Position numbers and translations under genes: made by a program. A DNA stretch of 64,000 bases from Flavobacterium segetis. Lineage in GTDB: Bacteria > Bacteroidota > Bacteroidia > Flavobacteriales > Flavobacteriaceae. Location: contig NZ_FQWE01000006.1 in assembly GCF_900129575.1 (NCBI RefSeq), positions 1 through 64,000 of the forward strand. The letters are read 5' to 3'. Every line of letters begins with the position of its first letter. The first letter of the stretch is position 1. Positions 27,145 through 36,300 of this stretch are shown here, piece by piece. The notes beneath the pieces were generated by a model. That model was not told where the DNA came from. It did not search any database and saw nothing but the letters and a program-made list of their open reading frames with translations.

Positions 27145-28833
27145 TTAGTAAATGGTAAAATATTCAGCTATCGGTCCTAAGGCTAATACAGGGAAAAAGG
27201 CTAACGCGGCAATAATCACTATTACAGTCAATGTTACTACACCAAAAGTTCCTGTATCAGTTCTTAACGTTCCGTCGCTTTCAGGTATGTATTTTTTCTG
27301 TGCTAACAGTCCAGCAATGGCTACAGGTCCGATTATGGGTAAAAATCGTGCTAGAATTAAAACAATTCCCGTAGAAACATTCCACCAAACTGTGTTGTCT
27401 CCTAAACCTTCAAATCCACTACCGTTATTTGCTGATGCAGAAGTAAACTCGTAAAGCATTTCACTCAAACCGTGAAATCCAGGATTATTTAAAGTTGCCG
27501 TACCATATTCTGGCATTGCTGCTGTTAATGCGGTTCCCACTAAGATTAAGAATGGATGCATTAATGCAATAATCATCGCTATTTTCATTTCACGAGCTTC
27601 CACTTTTTTACCAAAGAATTCGGGTGTCCTTCCTACCATTAATCCACTAATGAAAACAGCCAAAATGATAAAGACAAAAAAGTTTAAAATTCCAACTCCA
27701 ACTCCACCATAAAAACTGTTTATCATCATGGCAAGCAATTCATTCATTCCAGAAAGTGGCATCGTACTGTCGTGCATAGAATTGACAGATCCTGTTGATA
27801 TTACCGTAGTAGCAATACTCCAATAACCAGTAGCTGCCGCGCCAATCCTTGTTTCTTTACCTTCCATGGCACCAAGTGAAGTATCAATTCCCATTTTCTC
27901 AATCATTGGGTTTCCTTGCATTTCACCGATCACATTTGGAATCGCCAAAGCCAAGAAGCCAATAGTCATAACCCCGAAAATCATCCATGAGAACTTTTTT
28001 CTTTTAATGAAATATCCAAAGGCAAATATCATAGCAAACGGAATAATCATTTGAGCCCACATTTCTAACATATTGGTGAAATAAGTTGGATTCTCTAGAG
28101 GATGCGCTCCGTTAGTTCCAAAAAATCCTCCACCATTTGTTCCAATGTGTTTGATGGCAACAAATCCTGCTGCTGGTCCGCGAGAAACCTCTTGTGCATC
28201 ACCTTGCAAAGTAGTAATGCTGTCTTTTCCTTCAAATGTCATGGGTGTTCCTTGGAAAGCCAAAAGAGTTGCTACAACAAAAGAAAGTGGTAACAATATG
28301 CGAGTGCAAGATTTCATGAAATAGGTATAAAAATTCCCTAGTTCCGTTGTTGTTTTATCTCTAAAAGCTCTAAAGACCACTACTGCAGCTGCCATTCCCG
28401 TTGCTGCACTTACAAATTGCAAGAACATCAAATAAAATTGTCCTAAATAACTTATTCCAGTTTCTCCTGAATAGTGTTGTAAGTTGCAATTGACCACGAA
28501 TGAAATAGCAGTGTTAAAAGCTAAATCAGCGGACATACTTGGATTTCCATCGGGATTTAGGGGTAAACTTCCCATAGTCATCAGAATAATCATTCCCAAG
28601 ACAAACCATATTAAGTTTATGGTTAGTAACGCTTTCATGTGTTGTTTCCAGTTCATTTCTTCGGCTGGATTGACACCGCTTAATTTGAAAAATAACTTTT
28701 CAAGTGGATTAAATATAAAATCCAGCCAAGTTTTCTCCATTCCGTAAACCTTGGAAATATATTTTCCTAACGGAATAGCGAGTGCTAAGGTGAGCAAAAA
28801 CATCGCTATAATTCCTAATATTTCTGTATTCAT
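27145..28833 (-). CDS. kdpA: Potassium-transporting ATPase subunit KdpA
   Basis: This 562-residue multi-spanning protein of the SKT/Trk channel superfamily binds and conducts K+ in the Kdp complex. Selectivity-filter-like loops are visible: FVVNCNLQHYSGE, GTNGGGFFGTNGAHPLENPT, GVGVGIL and SASANNGSGFEGL, each with the conserved Gly-rich turns. Length is normal (E. coli 557). It is preceded by kdpF and followed by kdpB after 12 bp. Confidence 0.97.
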   Translation of the reverse strand: MNTEILGIIAMFLLTLALAIPLGKYISKVYGMEKTWLDFIFNPLEKLFFKLSGVNPAEEMNWKQHMKALLTINLIWFVLGMIILMTMGSLPLNPDGNPSMSADLAFNTAISFVVNCNLQHYSGETGISYLGQFYLMFLQFVSAATGMAAAVVVFRAFRDKTTTELGNFYTYFMKSCTRILLPLSFVVATLLAFQGTPMTFEGKDSITTLQGDAQEVSRGPAAGFVAIKHIGTNGGGFFGTNGAHPLENPTYFTNMLEMWAQMIIPFAMIFAFGYFIKRKKFSWMIFGVMTIGFLALAIPNVIGEMQGNPMIEKMGIDTSLGAMEGKETRIGAAATGYWSIATTVISTGSVNSMHDSTMPLSGMNELLAMMINSFYGGVGVGILNFFVFIILAVFISGLMVGRTPEFFGKKVEAREMKIAMIIALMHPFLILVGTALTAAMPEYGTATLNNPGFHGLSEMLYEFTSASANNGSGFEGLGDNTVWWNVSTGIVLILARFLPIIGPVAIAGLLAQKKYIPESDGTLRTDTGTFGVVTLTVIVIIAALAFFPVLALGPIAEYFTIY

Positions 28834-28868
28834 TTTTTAGTATTAAGGGTTAAATAATTCTTTGGTTC

Positions 28869-28946
28869 CTAAAATTTTTCAGGTTTTAATAGTACATAAC
28901 AGATGTAGATAAAAACTGCAATTGCTATAATAAATAATGCGGTCAT
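28869..28946 (-). CDS. kdpF: Potassium-transporting ATPase small subunit KdpF
   Basis: This 25-residue open frame begins MTALFIIAIAVF and ends LLKPEKF. It is a single membrane helix with the C-terminal LLKPEKF ending typical of KdpF. It lies 35 bp upstream of kdpA in the same direction. KdpF is a lipid-like stabilising peptide of the KdpFABC complex. It is short enough to be missed by length-limited gene finding. Confidence 0.88.
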   Translation of the reverse strand: MTALFIIAIAVFIYICYVLLKPEKF

Positions 28947-29021
28947 AATTTTTTAGTTTTCTAATAGTGTTCTTAAATAGCCTTGTTTTGATTCTTTTGA
29001 AAGAAAATCCTAATGCTTCTT

Positions 29022-29312
29022 TTAACTTGCTGGATTTTCTTGAGCACTTAATTCAGTAAAGAATTCGTTCTCAATTGCATTTCTAGTGTATTGATTGCCA
29101 CTTTCATACAACATGTTGATCACTCTAATAATTTCTCTTGCTGATTCTGACTCAGATTCATCAAATGAATCCATTTTCTCCACACAAAATCTAGCAATAC
29201 TTTTTAATAGTGCATATTGATTAATGGTTTCATCATTAGTAGATGGAAAATCAGTCCAGTTTTTGGAATCGGGAATCCATTGCTGGATAGCCTCGTAGAT
29301 TTTTGTTTTCAT
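29022..29312 (-). CDS. Small hypothetical protein of the Kdp locus (96 residues)
   Basis: This acidic, soluble helical protein has the segment NMLYESGNQYTRNAIENEFF near the C terminus. The similar segment YLFNSGSNETKSVISNIYVF occurs in the 93-residue protein encoded at 29452-29733, so the two are probably distant paralogues. No signal peptide or membrane helix is visible. The gene lies 75 bp upstream of kdpF in the same direction and should be co-transcribed. Function is unknown. Confidence 0.65.
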   Translation of the reverse strand: MKTKIYEAIQQWIPDSKNWTDFPSTNDETINQYALLKSIARFCVEKMDSFDESESESAREIIRVINMLYESGNQYTRNAIENEFFTELSAQENPAS

Positions 29313-29314
29313 TA

Positions 29315-29398
29315 TTAGATGTTGTCAAAATAATTGATAGAGAGATAGAGCAGCCAAAAGCATAATAAACCGAGAGCGAAAAGGATAAGTGTTAACAT
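29315..29398 (-). CDS. 27-residue single-helix membrane peptide upstream of kdpF
   Basis: The open frame begins MLTLILFALGLLCFW and ends SINYFDNI, giving one hydrophobic helix of about 18 residues with a short polar tail. It ends 2 bp before the start of the 96-residue gene, so tight coupling is plausible. It looks like a second KdpF-like small membrane subunit or a regulatory peptide. No homology claim is made. Evidence is limited to hydrophobicity, position and tight spacing. Confidence 0.5.
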   Translation of the reverse strand: MLTLILFALGLLCFWLLYLSINYFDNI

Positions 29399-29451
29399 AA
29401 TAAATGGATCTAAGTGAATTAAAATTGTAATAGGAAGAGTATCATTGGTTA

Positions 29452-29733
29452 TTATACTCCTAAAGAATTGATTTGCTTGTTATACTCTAATTTCAAATTT
29501 TTAGGGAAGAGATTAGAAATGCTACAATGACGGAGTTCCATAAAAGAAGAAACTGAAAAAACATAAATATTAGAAATGACACTTTTAGTTTCGTTGCTTC
29601 CGCTGTTGAATAAGTATTCTGCGTGTGCTAGACATTTTTTAGCTCTAGCAATATTTCCAGCACTAATCGCTTTTTTTGTGATTTCTGCGAAACGTTCTGC
29701 TTGTTTGTAAATTGTAATGACTTGATTTTTCAT
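29452..29733 (-). CDS. Small hypothetical protein at the head of the Kdp operon (93 residues)
   Basis: This basic, helical, soluble protein starts MKNQVITIYKQAERFAE and contains a tetratricopeptide-like AISAGNIARAKKCLAHAEYLF segment. The central region resembles part of the 96-residue protein two genes downstream. It is the first gene after the candidate sigma-54 promoter, about 20 bp beyond the predicted transcription start. No known family is recognised. Confidence 0.6.
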   Translation of the reverse strand: MKNQVITIYKQAERFAEITKKAISAGNIARAKKCLAHAEYLFNSGSNETKSVISNIYVFSVSSFMELRHCSISNLFPKNLKLEYNKQINSLGV

Positions 29734-29763
29734 AAGGATGAATTTTTATGTTCTCCTCACCCA

Positions 29764-29780
29764 TGCCAAATCCTGTTCCA
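29764..29780 (-). promoter_or_regulatory. Candidate sigma-54 (-24/-12) promoter of the Kdp operon
   Basis: On the minus strand TGGAAC-N5-TTGGCA matches the TGGCAC-N5-TTGCW pattern at most positions (TGG and TTG kept; C-to-A in the first block, C-to-G in the second). It lies 31 bp before the start of the first Kdp-locus gene. The gene for a sigma-54 activator lies directly upstream. Two mismatches keep the confidence moderate. Confidence 0.5.
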
Positions 29781-29846
29781 ATAAATATCGATTTCCGTAA
29801 AGCATTACTAGCGTTGGTTTTAACTAGTTCCTTTAAAAAAAAGACA

Positions 29847-29872
29847 TAAAAAAAGCCTATCATAATGATAGA
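29847..29872 (-). terminator. Intrinsic terminator of the response-regulator gene
   Basis: On the minus strand CTATCA-TTA-TGATAG forms a hairpin followed by GG and a C-T7 run. It lies 23 bp after the regulator stop and separates the regulator transcript from the Kdp operon. Confidence 0.75.
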
Positions 29873-29894
29873 CTTTTATTGAAATGATAGGTCT

Positions 29895-31235
29895 TTATTG
29901 AATGTTATATTCTTCTAATTTTCGATATAAGGTAGCAATACCAATTTCGAGTAAACGAGCTGCTTCGGCTTTATTACCTTTAGTATAATTTAATAATTTT
30001 TGGATATGTAGTTTTTCGACACTTTGCATAGAAAACGCCGATAAGCTTTTAATATTTTTACTTTGTTCTTGCTGCATTTCGTAAGGAAGTAAATCTATGG
30101 TTAAAACTGTTCCACTGCATAAAATTACAGTGCGCTCAATTACATTTTTTAATTCTCTAATGTTTCCAGGCCATTGATAGACTTCTAATTTTTGCAAAAA
30201 ATCACTATCAATTTGTAATGTTTGTCGATTCATTTTTTCAGCAAACTGACTTACAAAATAATGAGTCAATGGTTCGATATCTTTGATTCGTTCTCGTAAA
30301 GGCGGAATAGTAATCTCAAAAATATTTAATCTAAAGTATAAATCTTGACGAAAGCGTTTTTCGTCACTTTCTGTTTTCAAATTTCTATTGGTAGCTGCAA
30401 TCAAGCGGAAATTTGATTTTTTTGGTGTAGAATCTCCAACAGGAATGTATTCACTCGTTTCAAGAACACGAAGTAATTTAGCTTGTAAATCTATTGGCAT
30501 TTCGCCAATTTCATCTAGAAATAAGGTTCCGCCATTGGCTTCTTCTATAAAACCTTTTTTATCTTTAATAGCGCCAGTAAATGAGCCTTGTTTATGACCA
30601 AACAATTCACTTTCTAAAAGTTCTTTGCTAAAGGTGCTGCAATTTAAGGCCACAAATGATTTTCCTGCTCTAGTACTGTTCTCATGAATCGCTTGTGCAA
30701 AAACTTCCTTACCCGTTCCAGTTTCTCCAGTTAAAAGCACGGTAGAATCCGTATTTGCCACTTTTTTGGATAACTCTATAACTTGTTCTAATCCTTTTGA
30801 TTTTCCAATAATAGCATCAAAGGAATACTTTTTTGAAATTCGTTTTTCTAGCTGCTTAATTTTTTGCTGAAGAGTAACCTTCTCAATTGCTTTGTATAGA
30901 AGAGGAATTATTTTGTCATTATCATCCCCTTTTACAATGTAATCAAAAGCACCATTTTTCATGGCTTGCACACCATCGGAGATTTTACCGTAGGCGGTTA
31001 ACAAAATTACTTCTGTTAAAGGAAAACTAGCTTTAATTTTTTCGAGAAAGTCAACGCCGTTGCCATCAGGGAGTTTTACGTCACAAAGGACAACATCAAT
31101 TTCATTTTGTTCTAATTTCTTGAAACCAGATTTCAAATCGGCTGCTTCAAGTACCACAAAACCTTCTGACTTTACAATTCGAGCAAGAAGACCTCTTAAC
31201 TTTTCTTCGTCGTCGATTATTAGAATATTTCTCAA
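29895..31235 (-). CDS. Sigma-54-dependent NtrC-family response regulator
   Basis: This 446-residue regulator has an N-terminal receiver (residues 1-120, phospho-acceptor Asp52 in LCDVKLPDGNG) and a central AAA+ sigma-54 activation domain. The latter has Walker A GETGTGKEVFA, the sigma-54-contacting loop GSFTGA (a GAFTGA variant), and Walker B GGTLFLDEIGEMP. A C-terminal Fis-type helix-turn-helix ends in NKAEAARLLEIGIATLYRKL. It lies directly upstream of the Kdp operon. It probably replaces the OmpR-type KdpE and would be phosphorylated by the histidine kinase at the end of the operon; that link is inference. Confidence 0.93.
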   Translation of the reverse strand: MRNILIIDDEEKLRGLLARIVKSEGFVVLEAADLKSGFKKLEQNEIDVVLCDVKLPDGNGVDFLEKIKASFPLTEVILLTAYGKISDGVQAMKNGAFDYIVKGDDNDKIIPLLYKAIEKVTLQQKIKQLEKRISKKYSFDAIIGKSKGLEQVIELSKKVANTDSTVLLTGETGTGKEVFAQAIHENSTRAGKSFVALNCSTFSKELLESELFGHKQGSFTGAIKDKKGFIEEANGGTLFLDEIGEMPIDLQAKLLRVLETSEYIPVGDSTPKKSNFRLIAATNRNLKTESDEKRFRQDLYFRLNIFEITIPPLRERIKDIEPLTHYFVSQFAEKMNRQTLQIDSDFLQKLEVYQWPGNIRELKNVIERTVILCSGTVLTIDLLPYEMQQEQSKNIKSLSAFSMQSVEKLHIQKLLNYTKGNKAEAARLLEIGIATLYRKLEEYNIQ

Positions 31236-31414
31236 TTCGATTTAAATTTAATTTTTGTAAAATTAGAATTTATTTATCGATCAGATATAATTTTATAAAT
31301 TATATTAATTTTATAAATTATGATTTTATTATTGTTACAGTTATAGTTAAGTTTCTAACTGTCTTTTTTGTAATATTCAATAAAGTACATTTTAGCAAAT
31401 ATTATAATTTTTGC

Positions 31415-32560
31415 TTATGTCATGTTCTTGTTTAATAAAAATTCTTTCGGAATATATTTATTGATATATATCACGTTTACTATTTTGATTTCAATTTCAC
31501 TTAGTTCGATGGTTTTAATGGGATAAAAGAAGATACGAATAACTGTGACTTTTTTTAAAAACATATAAATTGTACAACATAACATGATATTTAAAAAAAA
31601 TAAAATAGTATGTAATAGAGGATTGTAATTTTCTAAATCGAACATGATAGCAAATACATCTTTTATAAATATATGGTATGCCAAAATAAAAAAACTAGCT
31701 CTAGAACAATAGATTAAAAGTGAACGAACTATAGGAATTTTTTCAATATATCTGCAAACATATAGTAAAGAGAAAACGCCAACAACTGATAGTAATAGAA
31801 GATAATGATAATTGAAGTGAAGTCCTGCGATATTTAAATTTATTTCAATATTTAATTTTGTAAAAACTATAACGGTTACAGCATACAGCAATGGAAAAAT
31901 AATCATTTTGTTACCATAGAAGAAATTAGTTCCCTTTAAATATCGTGCAAATAGTATTTTAAAAGTATAACCTAAAAGTAAGTAAGTAAAAAAAATAGGT
32001 ATGTACTCTGTCCAATAAAATTTAATATTGATTGAAGATAAAATAAAAAGAACAATAAAAAAAATGGTCAAAAATATATAGTTTAAAGGTTTTTTTGATT
32101 TGAAAATTACTAAAAATCCTTTAAGCGAAATTTGACCTAAGAATAAGCCACCTATGAACCAAAATGAAACATTTATCATATCAAAGCTTCCGTGATAGAA
32201 TGCTCTAGCCAAATTAATAATGTAATTTAAGCAACCGTTTAAGGTGACTGTATTTGAAGCAGCGATATACAAGATGATGTATAGAAGCGTTAAACTAAAT
32301 GCGAAGCTGATTAATGGTTTAAGTAAGCCATCTATTTTATTATACAAAAAAGTTCTAAAATTGAGTCTACTGCTCATTAGATATCCTGATATAAATATAA
32401 AGGAGGGCATTTTAAAAACCATTACTATATTTTGAAAGGACAATAAAGTGGGGTAAATTTCAGTAAAATCATAGCGACTAATTGTCATTAATATTATACT
32501 TATACCTTTCGCGATGTCAAAAATTTGAATCCGATTTTTATTCTCTATCATAAATCGCAC
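31415..32560 (-). CDS. Membrane acyltransferase, acyltransferase-3 family-like
   Basis: This 381-residue protein has about ten membrane helices and the N-terminal pattern of the acyltransferase-3/NolL-like family (FDIAKGISIILM, then KMPSFIFISGYL). The usual catalytic His of the RxxH motif is not in its common position; SRYDFTEIYP appears instead, so activity is uncertain. Members O-acylate sugars or small molecules at the membrane. It is the last gene of the PKS-NRPS cluster, 19 bp after the phosphopantetheinyl transferase. It could acetylate the product or act on surface glycans. The start could also be Met4 (32551). Confidence 0.7.
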   Translation of the reverse strand: MRFMIENKNRIQIFDIAKGISIILMTISRYDFTEIYPTLLSFQNIVMVFKMPSFIFISGYLMSSRLNFRTFLYNKIDGLLKPLISFAFSLTLLYIILYIAASNTVTLNGCLNYIINLARAFYHGSFDMINVSFWFIGGLFLGQISLKGFLVIFKSKKPLNYIFLTIFFIVLFILSSINIKFYWTEYIPIFFTYLLLGYTFKILFARYLKGTNFFYGNKMIIFPLLYAVTVIVFTKLNIEINLNIAGLHFNYHYLLLLSVVGVFSLLYVCRYIEKIPIVRSLLIYCSRASFFILAYHIFIKDVFAIMFDLENYNPLLHTILFFLNIMLCCTIYMFLKKVTVIRIFFYPIKTIELSEIEIKIVNVIYINKYIPKEFLLNKNMT

Positions 32561-32579
32561 GGTCTAAAAGTTAAAATTT

Positions 32580-33383
32580 TTATTTATTGCCTAATCTCGT
32601 CATATTTTTTATTTCATGCAGATTATTTGGTATCTTCTGAAACTTTATGTTGTGCGTAATTGCTGCCAATTCTTCAAAAGCTATTGAACCTACATAATCG
32701 AATTTTAAATTAAAACTGACAATTTGCCAATTTTCATTATTTTTCAGTAATGTTAAATTAATATTATGTTGACCATCGGAACATGGTATGTACTTAAAGT
32801 CCTCGTCGATTCCTTTTCCCAGCGCTTTTACGAAAGATTCTTTGCGTGTCCAAGCTGTATAAAAAGCATGTTTTTTATCATTTGAATTTTCAATAGATAA
32901 TATTTCTTCGTAGTCAAAAATATCTGGAAGCAGTTCAGTGTAATCAAAATCTTCAGACATGTATTCAATGTCTATTCCAACTTTTTTAAGTGATATTGCT
33001 ATAACTGCAAAATCTTTAGAATGTGAAATATTAAAATGTAACCATGGATGTGAAATTAAAAATGGTTTATTATTTAGCGAGACACCAAAATGGATGTTTT
33101 TAACATCAATTTTTGCATATGCAGCTAAAATATATTTGAGAATTGCTCTGTATGTTATAAATTGCTTTTTATCTATATCTTTATAAAAACGCCTGGCTTT
33201 TTTAATTTCCTTCTCATTTAATAATTTTAATAGTTCACTTTGTAAATCATAAAATTCAGTAAGATAAATTGTATAAATAACAATATCTTGAGTTTTTAAA
33301 AAATTATCATTAATGGGAGTCAACTTTGATTCCTTAATTTTTTGGGACGATATAGTAACCTTAGCAGTTTCCATGTCTCTCAT
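32580..33383 (-). CDS. 4'-phosphopantetheinyl transferase, Sfp type
   Basis: This 267-residue protein moves the phosphopantetheine arm from CoA to the Ser of carrier domains. Visible motifs are the substrate segment HPWLHFNISHSKDFAVIAI, the metal-binding VGIDIEYM, and WTRKESFVKALGKG with the conserved WxxKES. Its start overlaps the end of the second C-A-T-TE gene by 23 bp, supporting co-translation. It would activate the four carrier domains in this cluster. The start could be Met4 (33374). Confidence 0.92.
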   Translation of the reverse strand: MRDMETAKVTISSQKIKESKLTPINDNFLKTQDIVIYTIYLTEFYDLQSELLKLLNEKEIKKARRFYKDIDKKQFITYRAILKYILAAYAKIDVKNIHFGVSLNNKPFLISHPWLHFNISHSKDFAVIAISLKKVGIDIEYMSEDFDYTELLPDIFDYEEILSIENSNDKKHAFYTAWTRKESFVKALGKGIDEDFKYIPCSDGQHNINLTLLKNNENWQIVSFNLKFDYVGSIAFEELAAITHNIKFQKIPNNLHEIKNMTRLGNK

Positions 33384-36300
33384 TTAAGATATTTTGCAGC
33401 ATATTTGCTAATACTATATCATTTGGAGGGGCTACAATATTGAGATGATCACCATTTATAATGTGAGTGTTAACACCTTTTAATGCTGCTTTTTTCCAGC
33501 CTAGATGTTTTGGATCTAATTTATGATCATCATCATCCTTTGCTCGAAATAGATCTACTTCCAAATTGTGAGGTAATAATTGATAATAATTGACTATTTT
33601 ATTAACCATAAAATCAGCCTCACTAAATTGCTGTAGGGCTATTGCATCTTGATCCGTGATACACTCTTTTAGACCAAAATATTTTTTTTGTAAATATATT
33701 TTTTTAGAATTGACTCGTTTTTTAAAAGATTTCCAGCTCGTTAATATTTCTTTTAAATAATCAATCCGTCTGTAAGTGCGGTCAATATATCTTATTATTA
33801 CTTTTTGCCAATAAAATTTATAGTAATAGGATGAATCTACATAGGTATCTAATAGTGCAATCATTGTTACTTTTCTACCTTTTTCCTCAAGTTGGCGAGC
33901 CATTTCAAAAGCAACAACACCACCAAAAGAAAAACCAGCTAGAGCATAGGGTCCACTGGGATTTATCTTGATAATTAACCGAATATATTCAGCCGCCATT
34001 GCCTCAATAGATGTAAACCAATTATCATATCCTTCAGGTCCAACTCCTTGAAAACCATATATTGGTTGTTCTTGATCAAAATGCTTAATGAGATGGGCAA
34101 AATTCAAAATATTTAATCCAGCTCCGTGTACGATAAATAGAGGCGGTTTAATACCTTCAGGTTTCATTGGGACTAAATGGTTACTTGAAATTTGATTATC
34201 TTTAATTAGCAACTTAGCAAATTTCTCAATTGTTGAATATTGAAACAGTGTTGATAGCGGGATTCTTATTCCAGTTTTTTTCTCTATTTTCATCATAACA
34301 TTTACCGCCATTATCGAATGTCCCCCCATTTCAAAGAAGTTACTAAAAATATCAATTCTTTCTTTTTTTAAACTTTCTTGCCAAATTTCTGCTACTAACT
34401 TTTCCTCACTGCTTCTGGGTGCTGTAAAATTTTCTTCTATCTTTAAAACGGATTTGTAATCTAATAATTTTTTTCGATCTATCTTATCATTTAATGTAGT
34501 TGGCATTTTATCAAGAATATGAAATTCATGCGGTACCATAAAATTTGGCAACTGTGAAGACAAATAATTTCTCCACTGTCTAATTTGCTCTATTTGCTTT
34601 GTATTTTTATAATTTAGCACAAGAAAAGCAACGAGAATATCAGCTTTTGCAAGCACAATTGCTGATTTTATATTATCTATTGACATCAAAACGTGTTCTA
34701 TTTCTCCAATTTCAATGCGGTGCCCTCTCACTTTTACTTGATGATCAACACGTCCTAAACACATCACTTCATTAGTGAGTAGTAATTTACCTAAATCTCC
34801 TGAAAGATATAAAATTGCATTTTTATCTTTAGAAAAGATATTAGGAATGTATTTTGCTGCAGTTAACTCTGTTCTGTTTAAATAACCTTTTCCTACACCA
34901 TCACCCCCAATTGCAATTTCCCCAATTGTGTTTGGCGGCAATAAATTCATGTGTTCATCAACTATATAATATTGCATATTTGCAATGGGACTGCCGACTG
35001 AAATTATTGTATCTTCAGTTTTTATGCGCTTATACGAAGAGAAAATAGTTACTTCTGTAGGTCCATACAAAGTCCAAAGTTCTTTAGATCTTTCAATAAG
35101 TTCTTTAGCTAATTTGGCAGGTAGCGGTTCTCCGCAACACCAAATTTTTATTGGTAATTTGTTTTTCCATCCAGCGTCAATAAGCATTTGATAAGTTGTA
35201 GGTGTGGCTATTATCAATGAAATTTTTTCTTTTTCTAGCATTTCATTGAGTAATCTACCATCACTTGCTGTTTCGTGGCTTGGTATGACTAAAACTGCTC
35301 CTTTGTAAAGCGGAAAAAATAATTCAAAGCTTGCAATATCAAAAGAGATAGTTGAAATAAAAGGAACTCTATCCGTTACTTCAATACCCGGTTCATTCTC
35401 TAATGAGCAAAATAAATTCACTAAATTTCTATTAGTTATTTTTGCTCCTTTTGGTTTACCAGTAGAGCCAGAAGTATATAGAAGATACAGTACATCCTCA
35501 GGATCAACATATCTATCTAATTTTGATGATGGATATTGGTTTAATGACTTCATGGCATCATCAATTAAAATTGTATTCGAGCATTTTGGTAATGACAGAG
35601 ACAAAGCTTTACCAGTTAATAAAAATTTTGCTCCAGAATCTTCCATCATATACTCAATACGCTTTATGGGATATTCGTGATCAAGAGGTAAATAAGCGGC
35701 TCCACATTGAATAATTGCTAAAATTGAATATACCAATTCAGGACTTCTGGGAAAAGAAACAGCTATATAATCACCAGATTGAACCCCATTAGCTACTAGA
35801 TAGTGAGCAAATTGATTGACTTTAATATGTAAATCTCGGTATGATATCTTAGTGTTATGAAATTCAATAGCGATATTTTTAGGGGTGATTACTGACTGTG
35901 TACTTAATAGTTCGGCCAATGAAATTTGAGGGTATGGGGTCTTGGTATTATTTAATTTAGAATAATTTGATAAATAGTTATCTTTAATAATAGTGCCTAT
36001 TGCGCTATTTTGTTCTGTTATTAATTTTTTTAAGACTTCTTCAAATGACAATAGCATTTGAATTATAGTTTTTTCTTTAAAAAGGTCTGAATTATAAGAG
36101 CATTGAATAGTAGGTTTGTTTTTAAACATACAAAAATGCAATTGAAGCTCAAAAGATGAATATTTTCTAGAATTAATTTCAAACTCATAAGTAAGTCCGA
36201 TAAATGAAAATTCACTTTCAATATTTCTATTCAAATCTACTGTTAAAGTTACTGGCACCATTGGAACTCTTGAAGGATCGCGCGCTAATGCCAATTTTTG

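Noticed and set aside
29663..29863. 66-codon minus-strand frame overlapping the head of the Kdp operon
   Set aside because: It overlaps the better-supported 93-residue gene, the promoter candidate and part of the terminator, and has no recognisable pattern.
31393..31416. Hairpin AGCAAA/TTTGCT at the end of the PKS-NRPS cluster
   Set aside because: Short stem with A+T loop and no T run on the minus strand; not supported as a terminator.
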